NCBI GenBank assembly: GCA_019752635.1
Contig: JAIELX010000110.1
Coordinates: 1-41,204 of the forward strand
Origin: Candidatus Obscuribacterales bacterium
GTDB taxonomy: Bacteria; Cyanobacteriota; Vampirovibrionia; Obscuribacterales; Obscuribacteraceae
Direction of reading: 5' to 3'
Length of the DNA stretch: 41,204 bases
The notes beneath the pieces were generated by a model. That model made no database searches and was not told the origin of the DNA. It was given only the letters and a program-made list of their open reading frames with translations. A program made the position numbers and the translations under genes. Shown one piece after another: positions 1-9,543 of this stretch; within the stretch, counting starts at the first letter, position 1; every line of letters begins with the position of its first letter.

Positions 1-284
1 TCAATCACTCGATTGGTAACCGGCGGCTTGTACTCAAACACTATCGGCTCTTGATTGGTAACTGGCGGCTTGTACTCAAACACTATCGGCTCTTGATTCA
101 AGCGCGCCGACTCGAACGTTTTGATCCGCACAGGAGTCACAGAGAACGGACCTCTAGCCACAGACACGGGGGGCTGAAAGTTCAGAGAAAAACCGTCCGG
201 CTGACGCTCTCCAGCCGCAGACACGGCACAAACAGAGTAAACGCTAAGTAGTAAGAATAGACATGGACCAAAATACCTGACCAT
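1..284 (-). CDS. Secreted protein with 14-residue tandem repeats (partial)
   Basis: I read this by hand on the minus strand. ATG at 284-282 is preceded by a perfect AGGAGG (297-292) with a 7-nt spacer. The product opens with a hydrophobic segment (RYFGPCLFLLLSVYSVCA) and an Ala-rich end that look like a signal peptide, so export is likely. A short linker leads into repeats of EPIVFEYKPPVTNQ, two full copies here with the frame still open at the window edge. The C-terminus is outside the window, so total length and repeat number are unknown. It is divergent from the secreted protein at 410. I recognise no domain; the Pro/Val-rich repeat suggests a cell-surface or periplasm-spanning stalk, which is inference. 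Confidence 0.7.
   Translation of the reverse strand, partial: MVRYFGPCLFLLLSVYSVCAVSAAGERQPDGFSLNFQPPVSVARGPFSVTPVRIKTFESARLNQEPIVFEYKPPVTNQEPIVFEYKPPVTNRVI
11..94 (-). repeat. 42-bp in-frame tandem repeat, two copies
   Basis: Copies at 11-52 and 53-94 differ at one base, a silent change in a proline codon, and each encodes 14 residues of the minus-strand protein. GATT at 95-98 begins a further match that then breaks off. Near identity at the DNA level implies recent duplication or conversion. Confidence 0.85.
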
Positions 285-409
285 TTGATGGCCTCCTAAA
301 TCAGTAGCTCAACCTACTGACATCCCTTCTGAATTACGGAGATTCAATAGAATCAAGGGACTACCTCCTAATAACGTCTGGCCTCTCGTCGAGCAGAAGT
401 CTGGGGGAA

Positions 410-1648
410 ATGAAGAACATGCGCGCACAATACCTTGCTTTATCGTTGTATAGTCTGGTTGCCTTATCGCAGCTCAGTCCGCAGCCATGCTCGGCGGAGG
501 AAGTGTCCCAGATTGCCCGGTCCGACGCGAGTACAGCCACTACCTCCGCGCGCCCCGTTACTCCACTCGAGCGCCCACGGGCGGTTGCGCAGGACGAAGT
601 CATCCACTTGAATGAGAGCAGCGCCACACTAAGCATTTTTACCAAACCCAATCAAGCGTTTCGTCCCGAAGGAGCAAACGGTGAAACTGTAGCATTAGGC
701 GCACCAGGCACAATTGCGACAGAAAGCAGCACAGGACTAAACCTATATAGAGGAACACTCATAGTTGAATCCGGCAATGAGCCATTAGTTGTTCGGGTAA
801 CGGAAGCAGATATTAATCTCGTTCCGAACTCCAAGGTTGTAGTCGAGTACACTCCGCGCAAAATACTTCAGATTCAAGTTCTCAAATCGTCCTTGGGTGT
901 TCGAGTTCAGGTCTGCTCTAACGCTCGTGATGGCGCGAGATTCAAACTGAAAGCAAATGAACAGCTCAATGCAGACTTCATCGGTTGCAAAATCAGGATG
1001 CAATCGCGCAAGGAACTTAGTGACGCTGCACGCAACTGCATGAGACACGACGACTCCGCATCAGTCAAGAAGATGGCAACACCGCTGCGCCTTAGCGGAT
1101 CTGCCGGAACAGAGTTTCGCATTCTTCCCGAAGGAGTTCCTGAATTGATTAGCGGTCAGTTGTTCGTGAGAACCTCTGATGGAGACCTCATTCATACGTC
1201 TCTCGGAGATGCTGTACTTCGTGAAGATGCTGTCGCCACAATTGAAAGATGGCAAGGTCAACTGAGATTGGCCTCATTTAGCAAACCGGATGCCGTTTCC
1301 TATAGAGGTTCGAAAGTCCTGCAGCCCCTGAAGTGGGGAGAAGAACTTGTCGTCACGGAGAAGACCCCGACCTGGGGAGATCTGGTGCCGGACGACGGAG
1401 TAGCTCGACGCCGTTTCACTCCGATAGGCGCAACACCCTCAACATACACTCTGGCAGAATTTCGACTGGCCTCAGCGTTGAAGAATCAACCTCATCTGAC
1501 GGTAGTTCGCAAACCGCGCACGGAACGTGACTCGAAACTCAAAAACCAGTTGCTTAAGACGGCCATTGCGCTGGATTATGTCAGTGGTGCAAGAGGACGA
1601 TACATCACCGCACATGACCTCACAACAGTAGTGGCCAGCAATCACTGA
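410..1648 (+). CDS. Secreted hypothetical protein with FecR-like segments
   Basis: A 412-residue protein whose first ~30 residues resemble a signal peptide (hydrophobic YLALSLYSLVALS, then PCSAEE). Two stretches of beta-rich sequence, about residues 75-170 and 220-310, have the pattern of a glycine/threonine turn, hydrophobic strands and a valine-rich strand seen in FecR-like domains. The resemblance is weak. The start is uncertain: ATG 410 has GGGGG only 2 nt upstream, while ATG 419 sits 11 nt from the same motif; either leaves the signal peptide intact. The Arg/Lys-rich C-terminal 50 residues carry no motif I know. It is divergent from the repeat protein at 284 and 150 nt upstream of a TadE-like gene. 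No enzymatic residues are evident. Confidence 0.7.
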   Translation: MKNMRAQYLALSLYSLVALSQLSPQPCSAEEVSQIARSDASTATTSARPVTPLERPRAVAQDEVIHLNESSATLSIFTKPNQAFRPEGANGETVALGAPGTIATESSTGLNLYRGTLIVESGNEPLVVRVTEADINLVPNSKVVVEYTPRKILQIQVLKSSLGVRVQVCSNARDGARFKLKANEQLNADFIGCKIRMQSRKELSDAARNCMRHDDSASVKKMATPLRLSGSAGTEFRILPEGVPELISGQLFVRTSDGDLIHTSLGDAVLREDAVATIERWQGQLRLASFSKPDAVSYRGSKVLQPLKWGEELVVTEKTPTWGDLVPDDGVARRRFTPIGATPSTYTLAEFRLASALKNQPHLTVVRKPRTERDSKLKNQLLKTAIALDYVSGARGRYITAHDLTTVVASNH

Positions 1649-1798
1649 GTCCTATCGCACTTGCATTTCTCAATTCCCACCTCTGAAGTCCGGCTGGCAT
1701 CACTAAGAATGCGGCACGAATGAGTTTACGCAAATTCACGGCAATCTAATTATTCTCCCATAGCATTTTATCTATCAAGCAGCTCGGGAGACAAGCAA

Positions 1799-2584
1799 AT
1801 GCAGAACAGAAGAAAGGCAAGCGGTAGCGTTATCGTAGAAGGGACCTGCGGGGTGATGTTGCTCATCGCAGTTATAGTGCCACTCCTCCTGTTTTGCGCA
1901 AATGTGACAATTCAACTCATCCTTCAAGCCAAGGTTTCGCATATAGCAAACCAGTCCGCGCAAATCGCCGACGAAGGCAAGTACTGGCTTGGTGTGCCTC
2001 GCCCGGGATACGACCAACGCATCGCCTCCGACAAAGCAACCGCCGTTGCATCGGCTATGTGCAAGCAGATGGGGCTTCCTGATGCCAGCGTAGTCGTAGC
2101 GTTCGACGACAGAAATCCCGATTTTGACATCACTGTATGCGATCTCAACGTTAACGCCGTCGGCTCAATTCCATTTCGACTAACAATCTTCAACTTCGAC
2201 CTGGCGAGGCTTTTCCCCGGAAATGTCTCCGCCCGCGGCGTAGCAGCCCATGCCAAGATTAAGCCCTACGCACTCGTTCACATGGATGCACCACACAGGA
2301 TCGATCAGTCGACAAGAACGCCCTTGGGATTCAACGAAAGAGACGTCGCCGTCCTTCCTGCTTATGGATTTTTCTATCAAGCTGTAGCAGGAAACTCCTC
2401 CGTCCCTCAAACACCTTACGGAAAAGGACTTGCGCCCAATCTGACTCCGGAAAATTTTTTCGCGCTCAATCACTATCACTTAAAGAAGTCGGATATCGAA
2501 TACGTAGTAAAAACCGGACAGGACGTGCAGCTCAGCGGATGGCACAAAGACCGACGCATAGACAACAGATCCGTGTCGTTTTAG
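1799..2584 (+). CDS. TadE-like membrane-anchored protein, copy 1
   Basis: 261 residues. A short basic N-terminus is followed by GSVIVEG and a hydrophobic helix (about residues 17-37), the TadE/TadG-type pseudopilin-like anchor, so most of the protein should lie outside the membrane. GGGAG at 1786-1790 with an 8-nt spacer supports ATG 1799. From about residue 160 to the end it is strikingly similar to the protein at 4796-5608 (shared blocks include RDVAVLPA, GFFY, AVAG, PYGKG, LTPENF, NHYHLKK, TGQDVQL, GW), while the middle diverges. Two Cys residues near positions 85 and 110 align in both copies. It ends 23 nt from the convergent gene at 2608. No other tad genes are in the window, so a pilus role is not established. 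Confidence 0.7.
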   Translation: MQNRRKASGSVIVEGTCGVMLLIAVIVPLLLFCANVTIQLILQAKVSHIANQSAQIADEGKYWLGVPRPGYDQRIASDKATAVASAMCKQMGLPDASVVVAFDDRNPDFDITVCDLNVNAVGSIPFRLTIFNFDLARLFPGNVSARGVAAHAKIKPYALVHMDAPHRIDQSTRTPLGFNERDVAVLPAYGFFYQAVAGNSSVPQTPYGKGLAPNLTPENFFALNHYHLKKSDIEYVVKTGQDVQLSGWHKDRRIDNRSVSF

Positions 2585-2607
2585 CAACTGACCCGAAAAG
2601 ATCGATT

Positions 2608-4722
2608 TCACTCTTCGACGATTCGAGCTTGCAAAGCTTTGAGCCGAGTGGCCTCTTCGTTTCGATTGAGCTGCAGAAATATAGACCGCAAGCATTCCAG
2701 CTCGTAAATTGATCCTCGAGCGGCCCGAAGCTTAGATGTGCCGTTAGCGCCTACGGAGGAGAGTAAATTATCACCGGACAAAAATCGGGCAGGCAATACG
2801 AAAGCATTCGAGCGCGTCGATGCCGAAGAAATCAATTGCCTGCATAGTTTGCACATCGCGGCTTCATTTCCACGACAAAGTTCATACTGCGCCAGGTAAA
2901 GCAACGCTCGTCCATACTCAGGAGAAGACGCCCCTTCCTTAGTGAGCACACGCTCGGGAACGGACTGAAACACGGCATCAGGAAATCGTCCCTGCTTCGC
3001 TAAGCGAAGGTTTTCCACCGAATAATTCGGAAATGCTCGCAGATGACCCAGAAGCCAACTGTCGATGTCAGCGGACATCTTCGGATCACCCTTGAGTTTT
3101 TCTTTCAGATTTTTGTAAATCAGCTCAGCACTAGCCACTTTTCCGGACAAAGAGAGCGAGACTATTGCATGAAACGCAATGTTGGGATCGTCTACATAAC
3201 CCGCTTTAGCCATAGTTTCCAGCTCTCGCTCACATTGCTGTTTCAAGGGTGCCAGGTCAGAGCCCCCCGCCATTTCAGCGAGCTTAGTTAGCAGATGAGC
3301 CCGAGGAAAAGCACTCCACTTACGCGACTTAAGCGCCTCGTGTAGAATTGCACAAGCAGCTTGATCCGCATCTTTTTTTGCCAACAGCGCGCTGTTACGA
3401 TTCCGCAAATTGGATGCAAAGGCTATTAGCGCCTCGGCAACGATACGTTCATCCTTCGGACGAATTCTTTTAAGCAGTCTCGGCGCCAGCTCACGGTCGA
3501 CAATTTTGTCCGCGACACGGTATTCTTCTGATACGAGAAGGCATTCAACTCTTGCCGCCTGCAACTCAAAATCTACTAGATTTCGCTTGGCACAGATACC
3601 GACGATAGAGTCAAGATTTGCCAACAGAAGTTGAGCGGACTCACGATTACGCGGAGGCCATTGTTGAAGTTTTGTTTGATGCAACAAATAATTGTCGACC
3701 ATACTTTGAGCGGCAACGGCAGAGCTGGCGGAACTCAGTGCCTCAATAAACGCGGAATTATAGTTTTCATTGGAACCAGAAGACAACGCCGGGCCTAGCA
3801 TCATCGCAGCCAATTGCGAATGCTCCGCTCCCACTGCGAACTTATGACCGTCGACCTTCCAACTATTAAAAACGGCGTTAGTGAGTTCAGAACTGCCAGA
3901 AGCATGGCTATAGCCCGCAGCGGCATAGAGAACACTGGTCCTTGTAGAGGCGAACACCCTATCTTGTTCGCACGCTTCAAGAGCCTTCATGACACATTCC
4001 TGAACATTCGGTGCTGATTCTGCGGCGCGAGCCATCCAGTAACGTGCCTCGAACTCTCCGGAAAAGTCCCTCCTGAATCCGGGCAGCCGATGTTCTTGAT
4101 ACCAGCGACGTGCCGACTCGAACGAAAAGCTAATGTCGCCATCGGCCGTTGCAATGCCTTCTGCTCCCCCACTATTTTTGGTCTTCGCCAAAATCGACCG
4201 GGCCTCAATCAAAAGCCTGGACCTATGCAGATAAGGCAACTCCAGCGCGCGAGACTGTAAATCTGCTATCAATTCTTCGGCCAAAGACCTGGCCATCCGG
4301 TCATTTTTGACCTTCAAGCATTGTCGAGCCCATAGCAGCTTACAGCGAATCAATTTCTCAAACGCAATAGCTTCGATATCGGCGTCGTCGCCGCCGGGAA
4401 CACGCGCAAGAGCAGCTAGTTGAGCTTTTTTTTCCTGCTGGCGTGTCGCACAGTCCAGCGATCGTAAAAACACATTTTCCAGAAAGTGAAGTTGCAGTGC
4501 AGAGAGAAACCCGACGCAGCTGCTGGATGTAACCTGAGCACTTGTAGCAGTGTCCAGATCCATTAGAGCTTGCTCCTGCCTCATTCGGAAAAACGCATGC
4601 GAGTAAGAGGCGCTAAATACAATGGCAACCAAGGTCGCAATCATGGCGGTCTGGACGGCAATCAATCCGACCGCCCACACTTTGATGTCTAAAGAAGCAG
4701 CAACTCTAATAGCATTTCTCAC
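2608..4722 (-). CDS. Membrane-anchored helical-repeat (TPR-like) protein
   Basis: A 704-residue protein starting at GTG 4722. No ATG precedes the single transmembrane helix (about residues 16-40, AVGLIAVQTAMIATLVAIVF), so the GTG is needed to include the anchor; the Shine-Dalgarno sequence is weak. The rest is almost all predicted alpha helix, with Ala/Leu-rich TPR-like pairs such as GRALLYLAQYELCRGNEAA, so it is probably a scaffold for protein contacts. It lies divergently, 73 bp from the second TadE-like gene, and between the two TadE-like copies, which suggests a shared locus. No catalytic motif is visible. TPR assignment is by pattern only. Confidence 0.7.
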   Translation of the reverse strand: MRNAIRVAASLDIKVWAVGLIAVQTAMIATLVAIVFSASYSHAFFRMRQEQALMDLDTATSAQVTSSSCVGFLSALQLHFLENVFLRSLDCATRQQEKKAQLAALARVPGGDDADIEAIAFEKLIRCKLLWARQCLKVKNDRMARSLAEELIADLQSRALELPYLHRSRLLIEARSILAKTKNSGGAEGIATADGDISFSFESARRWYQEHRLPGFRRDFSGEFEARYWMARAAESAPNVQECVMKALEACEQDRVFASTRTSVLYAAAGYSHASGSSELTNAVFNSWKVDGHKFAVGAEHSQLAAMMLGPALSSGSNENYNSAFIEALSSASSAVAAQSMVDNYLLHQTKLQQWPPRNRESAQLLLANLDSIVGICAKRNLVDFELQAARVECLLVSEEYRVADKIVDRELAPRLLKRIRPKDERIVAEALIAFASNLRNRNSALLAKKDADQAACAILHEALKSRKWSAFPRAHLLTKLAEMAGGSDLAPLKQQCERELETMAKAGYVDDPNIAFHAIVSLSLSGKVASAELIYKNLKEKLKGDPKMSADIDSWLLGHLRAFPNYSVENLRLAKQGRFPDAVFQSVPERVLTKEGASSPEYGRALLYLAQYELCRGNEAAMCKLCRQLISSASTRSNAFVLPARFLSGDNLLSSVGANGTSKLRAARGSIYELECLRSIFLQLNRNEEATRLKALQARIVEE

Positions 4723-4795
4723 TCTTGCAATATTCCACGGGATTCTAATTTTCCAATACTAGGATCGATGCCTTGAGGTGCAGGAGGGACGATGG

Positions 4796-5608
4796 ATGAA
4801 GAGAGTTTATCGATGGAGGATAAGTGGTCGTTCACAATTCGGCGGAGGAATAGTCCTTGCGGTAACTTTTCTGGTCTTGTTTTTGGCGGCGGGTCTTCCT
4901 GTTTTCGCTTTCGTCGCAAACGCATCGGCACATATGGCAATCCAGGCTGACATCCGAGCCATCGCCGCGCAAACAGCGCAGGTTATGGACGATCAACAAT
5001 ATTGGCTCGAAGCTCCCCGCCCCGGTGTCGACATGGCGAAGGCCTCCGGCATAGCCAAAGCGGCAGCGTCGGCTATGTGTCAACAAGTTGGCTTAGACAC
5101 GAAAAGAGTTCGAATCACTTACTCGACAGACGCGTCAGGCGGACAAACGACAGTGTGCGAGCTCGAAGTCGATGCGACAAAACGATACCCGCTCCGGTTA
5201 AACTTCCCGATGTTCGATATGAAGTCAATCTTTCCAGAAAGGCTCACAGTCCAGGGCTCTAATGAGCATTCGCCATTACCGCCGTTCGCCTTGATTCATA
5301 CCGATGCGCCCACTCGGATTGACGAAAGTACCAGGACCCCTTTGAACTTTAATCAAAGGGACGTAGCTGTCCTGCCGGCATTCGGCTTCTTCTACAAAGC
5401 GGTAGCCGGCTCCACTGTCCCGGGGCCCCCATACGGAAAGGGCATTTACCAGGATCTCACACCGGAAAATTTCATGGCAATGAACCACTATCATCTCAAG
5501 AAAGTCGATTTGGAGCGTGTTTTGCGAACAGGACAAGATGTTCAACTAAACGGATGGCATGCAGAACGAGTCTATGACGGAAAACCGACCGCCGTGCCCG
5601 GCAATTAA
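4796..5608 (+). CDS. TadE-like membrane-anchored protein, copy 2
   Basis: I place the start at ATG 4796: AGGAGG at 4782-4787 has an 8-nt spacer. An in-frame GTG at 4778 lies upstream of that motif and would add only six residues. The 270-residue product has a basic N-terminus, a hydrophobic helix (about residues 15-37) and an extracytoplasmic body. The C-terminal ~95 residues closely match copy 1 at 1799-2584, beginning at DAPTRIDESTRTPLNF. That tail is far better conserved than the middle, so it is likely the working part. It is probably transcribed with the histidine kinase 140 nt downstream. The function of the shared tail is unknown to me. Confidence 0.72.
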   Translation: MKRVYRWRISGRSQFGGGIVLAVTFLVLFLAAGLPVFAFVANASAHMAIQADIRAIAAQTAQVMDDQQYWLEAPRPGVDMAKASGIAKAAASAMCQQVGLDTKRVRITYSTDASGGQTTVCELEVDATKRYPLRLNFPMFDMKSIFPERLTVQGSNEHSPLPPFALIHTDAPTRIDESTRTPLNFNQRDVAVLPAFGFFYKAVAGSTVPGPPYGKGIYQDLTPENFMAMNHYHLKKVDLERVLRTGQDVQLNGWHAERVYDGKPTAVPGN

Positions 5609-5747
5609 CTCCAAGCGATGGTCACGGCAGAGGCAGCAACCACCGACCGATAACAGAACTCATTCCGTGGCTGGACAAGTCCATCTTGCCGCAGAGGCCC
5701 GGACTGATACCATATTCAATACATCTGGATTCTGCAAGAGTTGCAAC

Positions 5748-7235
5748 GTGCGTATATTTCACAAAGGTCTTCTGTTAATCGCAATTCCGATGATCGGGCA
5801 GTTTGTCTTCGCACTCATACTGCTAGGCGCACACCGAACCGCTGAAGATCTTGCCTGGAAAGATCAGCATTACAGGACACAAACTCAAGAACTCATGAGT
5901 GTAATGGTGCTTGTCTACAGGTCGGTTATGCAACTGTCGGCCTTCGGATACGCACAGGATCAAAAATTCCTGGAGTCTTTCGACCGCCAATACCTGCTGC
6001 TAAGTCGCAAAGCGGAGTTACTAGCGTTACTGGACAAAGGAACTGCGCATGGCGAAGCACTTGGAGCTCAAACGTCGCTGAAGAGAGCAATGGATCGGCT
6101 GCACGAACTGAGGCAAATTCTAGCGATGAAAAAAGAGGTCTTCGGTGCCGATTCGCACAAAGCCCTGATTGGGGATGTCGTGATCGAGCTATCGCAATCA
6201 CTGTCTTCATTTGATCGGTTAATCGCGGTGCGCTCACGCTCGATCGAGTCGGACACGAAGGCGATAGAACAAAATAGATGGATTTTCCTACTCAGCATAA
6301 TTGTTGGATTCTCAATCAATATGATTTTCTCTGCGCTACTTTTATTTATGTACTCCAAAGACTTCGCCGCCAGGTTTAACATTATCGTCAAGAATACAGA
6401 ACTAATTCCACTTGGGAAACCGCTCCAGAAACGTCTAACGGGCAATGATGAGATCGCACGATTAGACCACGTCATTCACGATATGGATCGGTCGCTCAAA
6501 ACCGCGGAGGCGAAGAAGCAAGAATTTATGTCAATGGTCAGTCATGACATGAGAAGCCCTCTCACTTCTGTCCTACTGACAGTAGAGGCCGCGTCATATG
6601 GCATGTTCGGCGAGATGCCACAAAAACTGCAGAGAAAACTAGTAGATGTTGAAAGTATCATTCGCAGACTATGCCGCTTGGTCAATGACATTTTGGATGG
6701 CGAGAAGATGAAGGCGGGGAAATTTGAACTTACGCTCGTTCCAGTTGATATTGACACCGCAATAAGCGCCGTGCTCGACGAACTTCGCCCTGTAGCAACT
6801 GCCTCCAACGTCAATCTTCAATGCAAACCAGCGGGATTGGTTGCCGTTGCCGACAAGGATCGGATGATTCAGGTACTGGCAAACCTCGTAGCCAACGCCA
6901 TCAAATTTAGTCCACCCGATACGGATGTAATCGTTGGAAGTCGAACTCTGGACAGCATGGTACAAATTCTTGTGAGGGACTTTGGTCCTGGTGTCCCTGC
7001 AAACTACCGCCGGACAATTTTCCTGCCCTTCGAGCAGATCGCAGATGATCAGCGTCCTAAAGCCGGAACAACTGGTCTGGGGCTGACCATCTGCAAGAAT
7101 CTCATCGAACTTCATGGAGGAACCATCGGAGTAGACGATCCGCAGGATTTCCCCGGACACTTCGAAGAAACGATGAACATAGCAGGCAGTGTTTTCTGGT
7201 TCACTCTGCCTCAACACGAAGAAGAAGACCTGTAA
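5748..7235 (+). CDS. Membrane sensor histidine kinase
   Basis: Orthodox histidine kinase. Two membrane helices (near residues 8-27 and 180-200 from the chosen start) bracket an extracytoplasmic helical sensor region. The H-box SHDMRSPL has phosphoacceptor His266 (codon 6543-6545). The C-terminal ATPase shows the N-box (NLVANAIKFSP), G1 (DFGPGVP) and G2 (GTTGLGLTICKN). The start is uncertain. GTG 5748 gives MRIFHKGLLLIAIP, a basic segment leading directly into the first helix. The frame stays open back to 5559, inside the upstream gene, with ATG codons at 5559 and 5574. The stop codon sits inside the ribosome-binding region of the response regulator 11 nt downstream, so the two are one operon. 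The input signal cannot be read from sequence. Confidence 0.9.
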   Translation: MRIFHKGLLLIAIPMIGQFVFALILLGAHRTAEDLAWKDQHYRTQTQELMSVMVLVYRSVMQLSAFGYAQDQKFLESFDRQYLLLSRKAELLALLDKGTAHGEALGAQTSLKRAMDRLHELRQILAMKKEVFGADSHKALIGDVVIELSQSLSSFDRLIAVRSRSIESDTKAIEQNRWIFLLSIIVGFSINMIFSALLLFMYSKDFAARFNIIVKNTELIPLGKPLQKRLTGNDEIARLDHVIHDMDRSLKTAEAKKQEFMSMVSHDMRSPLTSVLLTVEAASYGMFGEMPQKLQRKLVDVESIIRRLCRLVNDILDGEKMKAGKFELTLVPVDIDTAISAVLDELRPVATASNVNLQCKPAGLVAVADKDRMIQVLANLVANAIKFSPPDTDVIVGSRTLDSMVQILVRDFGPGVPANYRRTIFLPFEQIADDQRPKAGTTGLGLTICKNLIELHGGTIGVDDPQDFPGHFEETMNIAGSVFWFTLPQHEEEDL

Positions 7236-7246
7236 GGGGTAGCACC

Positions 7247-7918
7247 ATGGTAAAAATCCTGGTAGTCGAAGATAACATCAAAATGCTCGAAGCAATTAAG
7301 GATGTGCTTCGCTTCGAAAAGCATTCCGTAGACTGCGCCGCAAACGCCAAGGATGCACTGCACCTACTCAAATCCTTTACTTACGAGGTAATGGTAGTGG
7401 ATTGGGAGATGCCGGACATGAGTGGCGTCGAATTCGTTCGCAAATTTCGTGAGAAGGGAGGGACAACTCCAATCCTAATGCTTACAGGCAGAAGCGCTAC
7501 TTCAGACAAAATCTTCGGACTGGATTGCGGTGCCGATTATTATCTTACAAAGCCGCTCGACGCCGCAGAGCTGCTCGGTTTCGTTCGCGCAGGACTTCGG
7601 CGGAGTCCGCAAGATACCGAGCGTCCACTACAGTTCGCAGACGTTGAATTGTTTGTGAATAATGCCTCGATAAAATGTGGACAAAGTCAAGCTAAACTCA
7701 CGGCGAAAGAAGTCGCGGTATTGCAGTTTCTCCTACAGAATGCCCATCGCATCGTCACATACGAGCAGCTCAAAGAGGCCGGTTGGAGCGACGACGTTGA
7801 AACGCCCATAAACAAAATGCGCGTTTTCCTGACGTCTTTACGCGAAAAAATTCAAACCCTGGGTTCCAAGCTTCGCATTCTCAGTGTGCGCGGAGTGGGA
7901 TACAGATTAGACGGGTAG
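7247..7918 (+). CDS. OmpR-family response regulator
   Basis: 223 residues. The receiver domain (1-120) has acidic pocket E8/D9, phosphoacceptor Asp52 in VVDWEMPDMSG, the switch Thr in MLTGRS and the conserved Lys in TKPLD. The C-terminal winged-helix DNA-binding domain (about 130-223) shows LTAKEVAVLQFLL, the recognition-helix region and the closing VRGVGYRLDG of the OmpR/PhoB type. ATG 7247 follows AAGGGG (7234-7239) with a 7-nt spacer, and that motif overlaps the TAA of the kinase. It is the evident partner of the kinase; targets are unknown, though the adjacent TadE-like and secreted genes are reasonable guesses. Confidence 0.93.
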   Translation: MVKILVVEDNIKMLEAIKDVLRFEKHSVDCAANAKDALHLLKSFTYEVMVVDWEMPDMSGVEFVRKFREKGGTTPILMLTGRSATSDKIFGLDCGADYYLTKPLDAAELLGFVRAGLRRSPQDTERPLQFADVELFVNNASIKCGQSQAKLTAKEVAVLQFLLQNAHRIVTYEQLKEAGWSDDVETPINKMRVFLTSLREKIQTLGSKLRILSVRGVGYRLDG

Positions 7919-8104
7919 GACTCCGTCGCTTTCTGGATTAGGCCACCACTCACGGCGCAACTACATAAATGTGCAGGTAAGGACTGTGCATCCGTACTTC
8001 GCTCGTTAACGGTTGTTCAACCATTGTCCGGTATGTTGCCCTTGTAAGGCAAAGGCAATCGAGCACGGTGTTCGATGCTCGCAGTGTTCGAGGAGATAAC
8101 CATC

Positions 8105-8657
8105 ATGGAAAATTACGACTACGACGTGCTCAGTGTTACGGATCAAGACACCAGCGAAGGCGATTGTGAACAGGAAGAGACTTGGTCCGGACTTGCTGAG
8201 GCAGCGTATCAAAAGGTTGAAAAACCAACCGCACTTGTTGAAAGAGCTGACATTGGAGACAGAAGGGATCGTATATGGGAGCACGAAGATAAGGAGCGCA
8301 AAGAACTACTTAGCAAAACAGCTCGCGATCTGGCCAAATTTGTGGCTCTAGACGGCACTATGTCAAAAGAGGAAAAGTTTGCCTTATCGATGGCCTTTCA
8401 GCAGGCCCATGAACTCGGCTGCGAGGACGGGTTAATCAAGGCTATAAACAAACTGCTCAAGGACTCAGGCTCTAAACAACAACTGATATTGGATACGCGT
8501 CAACGCGATCGAACGGGCGAGAAACTCAATCACGCTCCAGGATTCGACCGCACCATCCTGGTAGTTGATGGCAACAACACTGTTAAAGATTCACATTCAT
8601 TCGCGGTGCACAGTTCCACTAGGGAGTACGCGTTAGATTCGATATTGCATCCACGCT

Positions 8658-8659
<2 letters not shown>
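8105..8659 (+). CDS. Hypothetical protein with acidic N-terminus
   Basis: 184 residues from ATG 8105, supported by AGGAG at 8091-8095 with a 9-nt spacer. The first ~35 residues are rich in Asp/Glu/Tyr. A helical middle (about 60-125) contains KFVALDGTMSKEEKFALSMA and LIKAINKLLKDS, perhaps a small helical bundle. No signal peptide and no known family. The reading frame ends in TAG at 8657-8659, fused to a run of AAG triplets, and stays open in the same frame for 120 more codons, so this could be a truncated version of a longer gene. Confidence 0.6.
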
Positions 8660-8994
<335 letters not shown>

Positions 8995-9022
<28 letters not shown>

Positions 9023-9429
9023 TTTCACTCTCGAGTATTCGCATCAAACTAAGGTTGGATATTTATTCAGACGCTTCCCCCGCCGAATTTGAATCCACGG
9101 TTTTAATTGATACTGGCGTTTTCAGTGGTCAATTTGAGACGGTCTACTTTGACGACGATTTGATTGCTTTCAAAAACACGCTGGAGAAACTACGAATACC
9201 GGGAACGGCGGTTCTCGGCGGCAATCGCTGTGCCGAAATTGGTTTCAACATAAGCAAGCAGATTGGCGAAACCGAAGGTGCACTTGCCATTACAGTTTCA
9301 GCAAGTCCATTTGGCGACGATCCCTTTCCAAAACTATTGTTTCTGGAATTCGAAGTATCGCCGGAGTTTCCCAAAACAACTGTCAGAAGAATTGATCAGT
9401 TTCTGGCTCTCAATGCTGCGAAAAAGTGA
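8995..9429 (+). CDS. WapI-like (immunity-family-like) hypothetical protein
   Basis: 144 residues from ATG 8995, with GGAGACGGAG just upstream. The alternation of beta strands resembles WapI-type immunity proteins: FSGQFETVYFDDDLIAF followed by a TLEKL helix, a GTAVLGG turn, then GALAITVSASPF and LLFLEFEVSPEF. This is a pattern-level resemblance only. Known WapI immunity proteins protect against polymorphic toxins. A degenerate frame ending inside this gene precedes it, which makes an old toxin-immunity remnant possible but unproven. No signal peptide or catalytic residues. Confidence 0.55.
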
Positions 9430-9473
9430 CCCACAAGATCCATGACTCAGTTCAACCGTAGAATACCGCAGCG

Positions 9474-9490
9474 ATCTTCAGACTGAAGAT
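9474..9490. promoter_or_regulatory. 17-bp perfect palindrome, possible operator
   Basis: ATCTTCAG and CTGAAGAT flank a single central A, 54 nt upstream of the kinase-like gene at 9544. The loop is too small for an RNA hairpin, so a protein-binding site is the more natural reading. No clear promoter elements could be fixed next to it. Confidence 0.3.
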
Positions 9491-9543
9491 AGCACAGGCT
9501 CTTCCGTGTTGAAGTATGATGTTATAGCGGACCCGGTAGAGCC

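Noticed and set aside
4719..4940. Minus-strand frame whose stop overlaps the GTG of the 4722 gene
   Set aside because: It covers the N-terminus of the well-supported TadE-like copy 2 on the other strand and has a shadow-like Lys/Arg/Pro composition.
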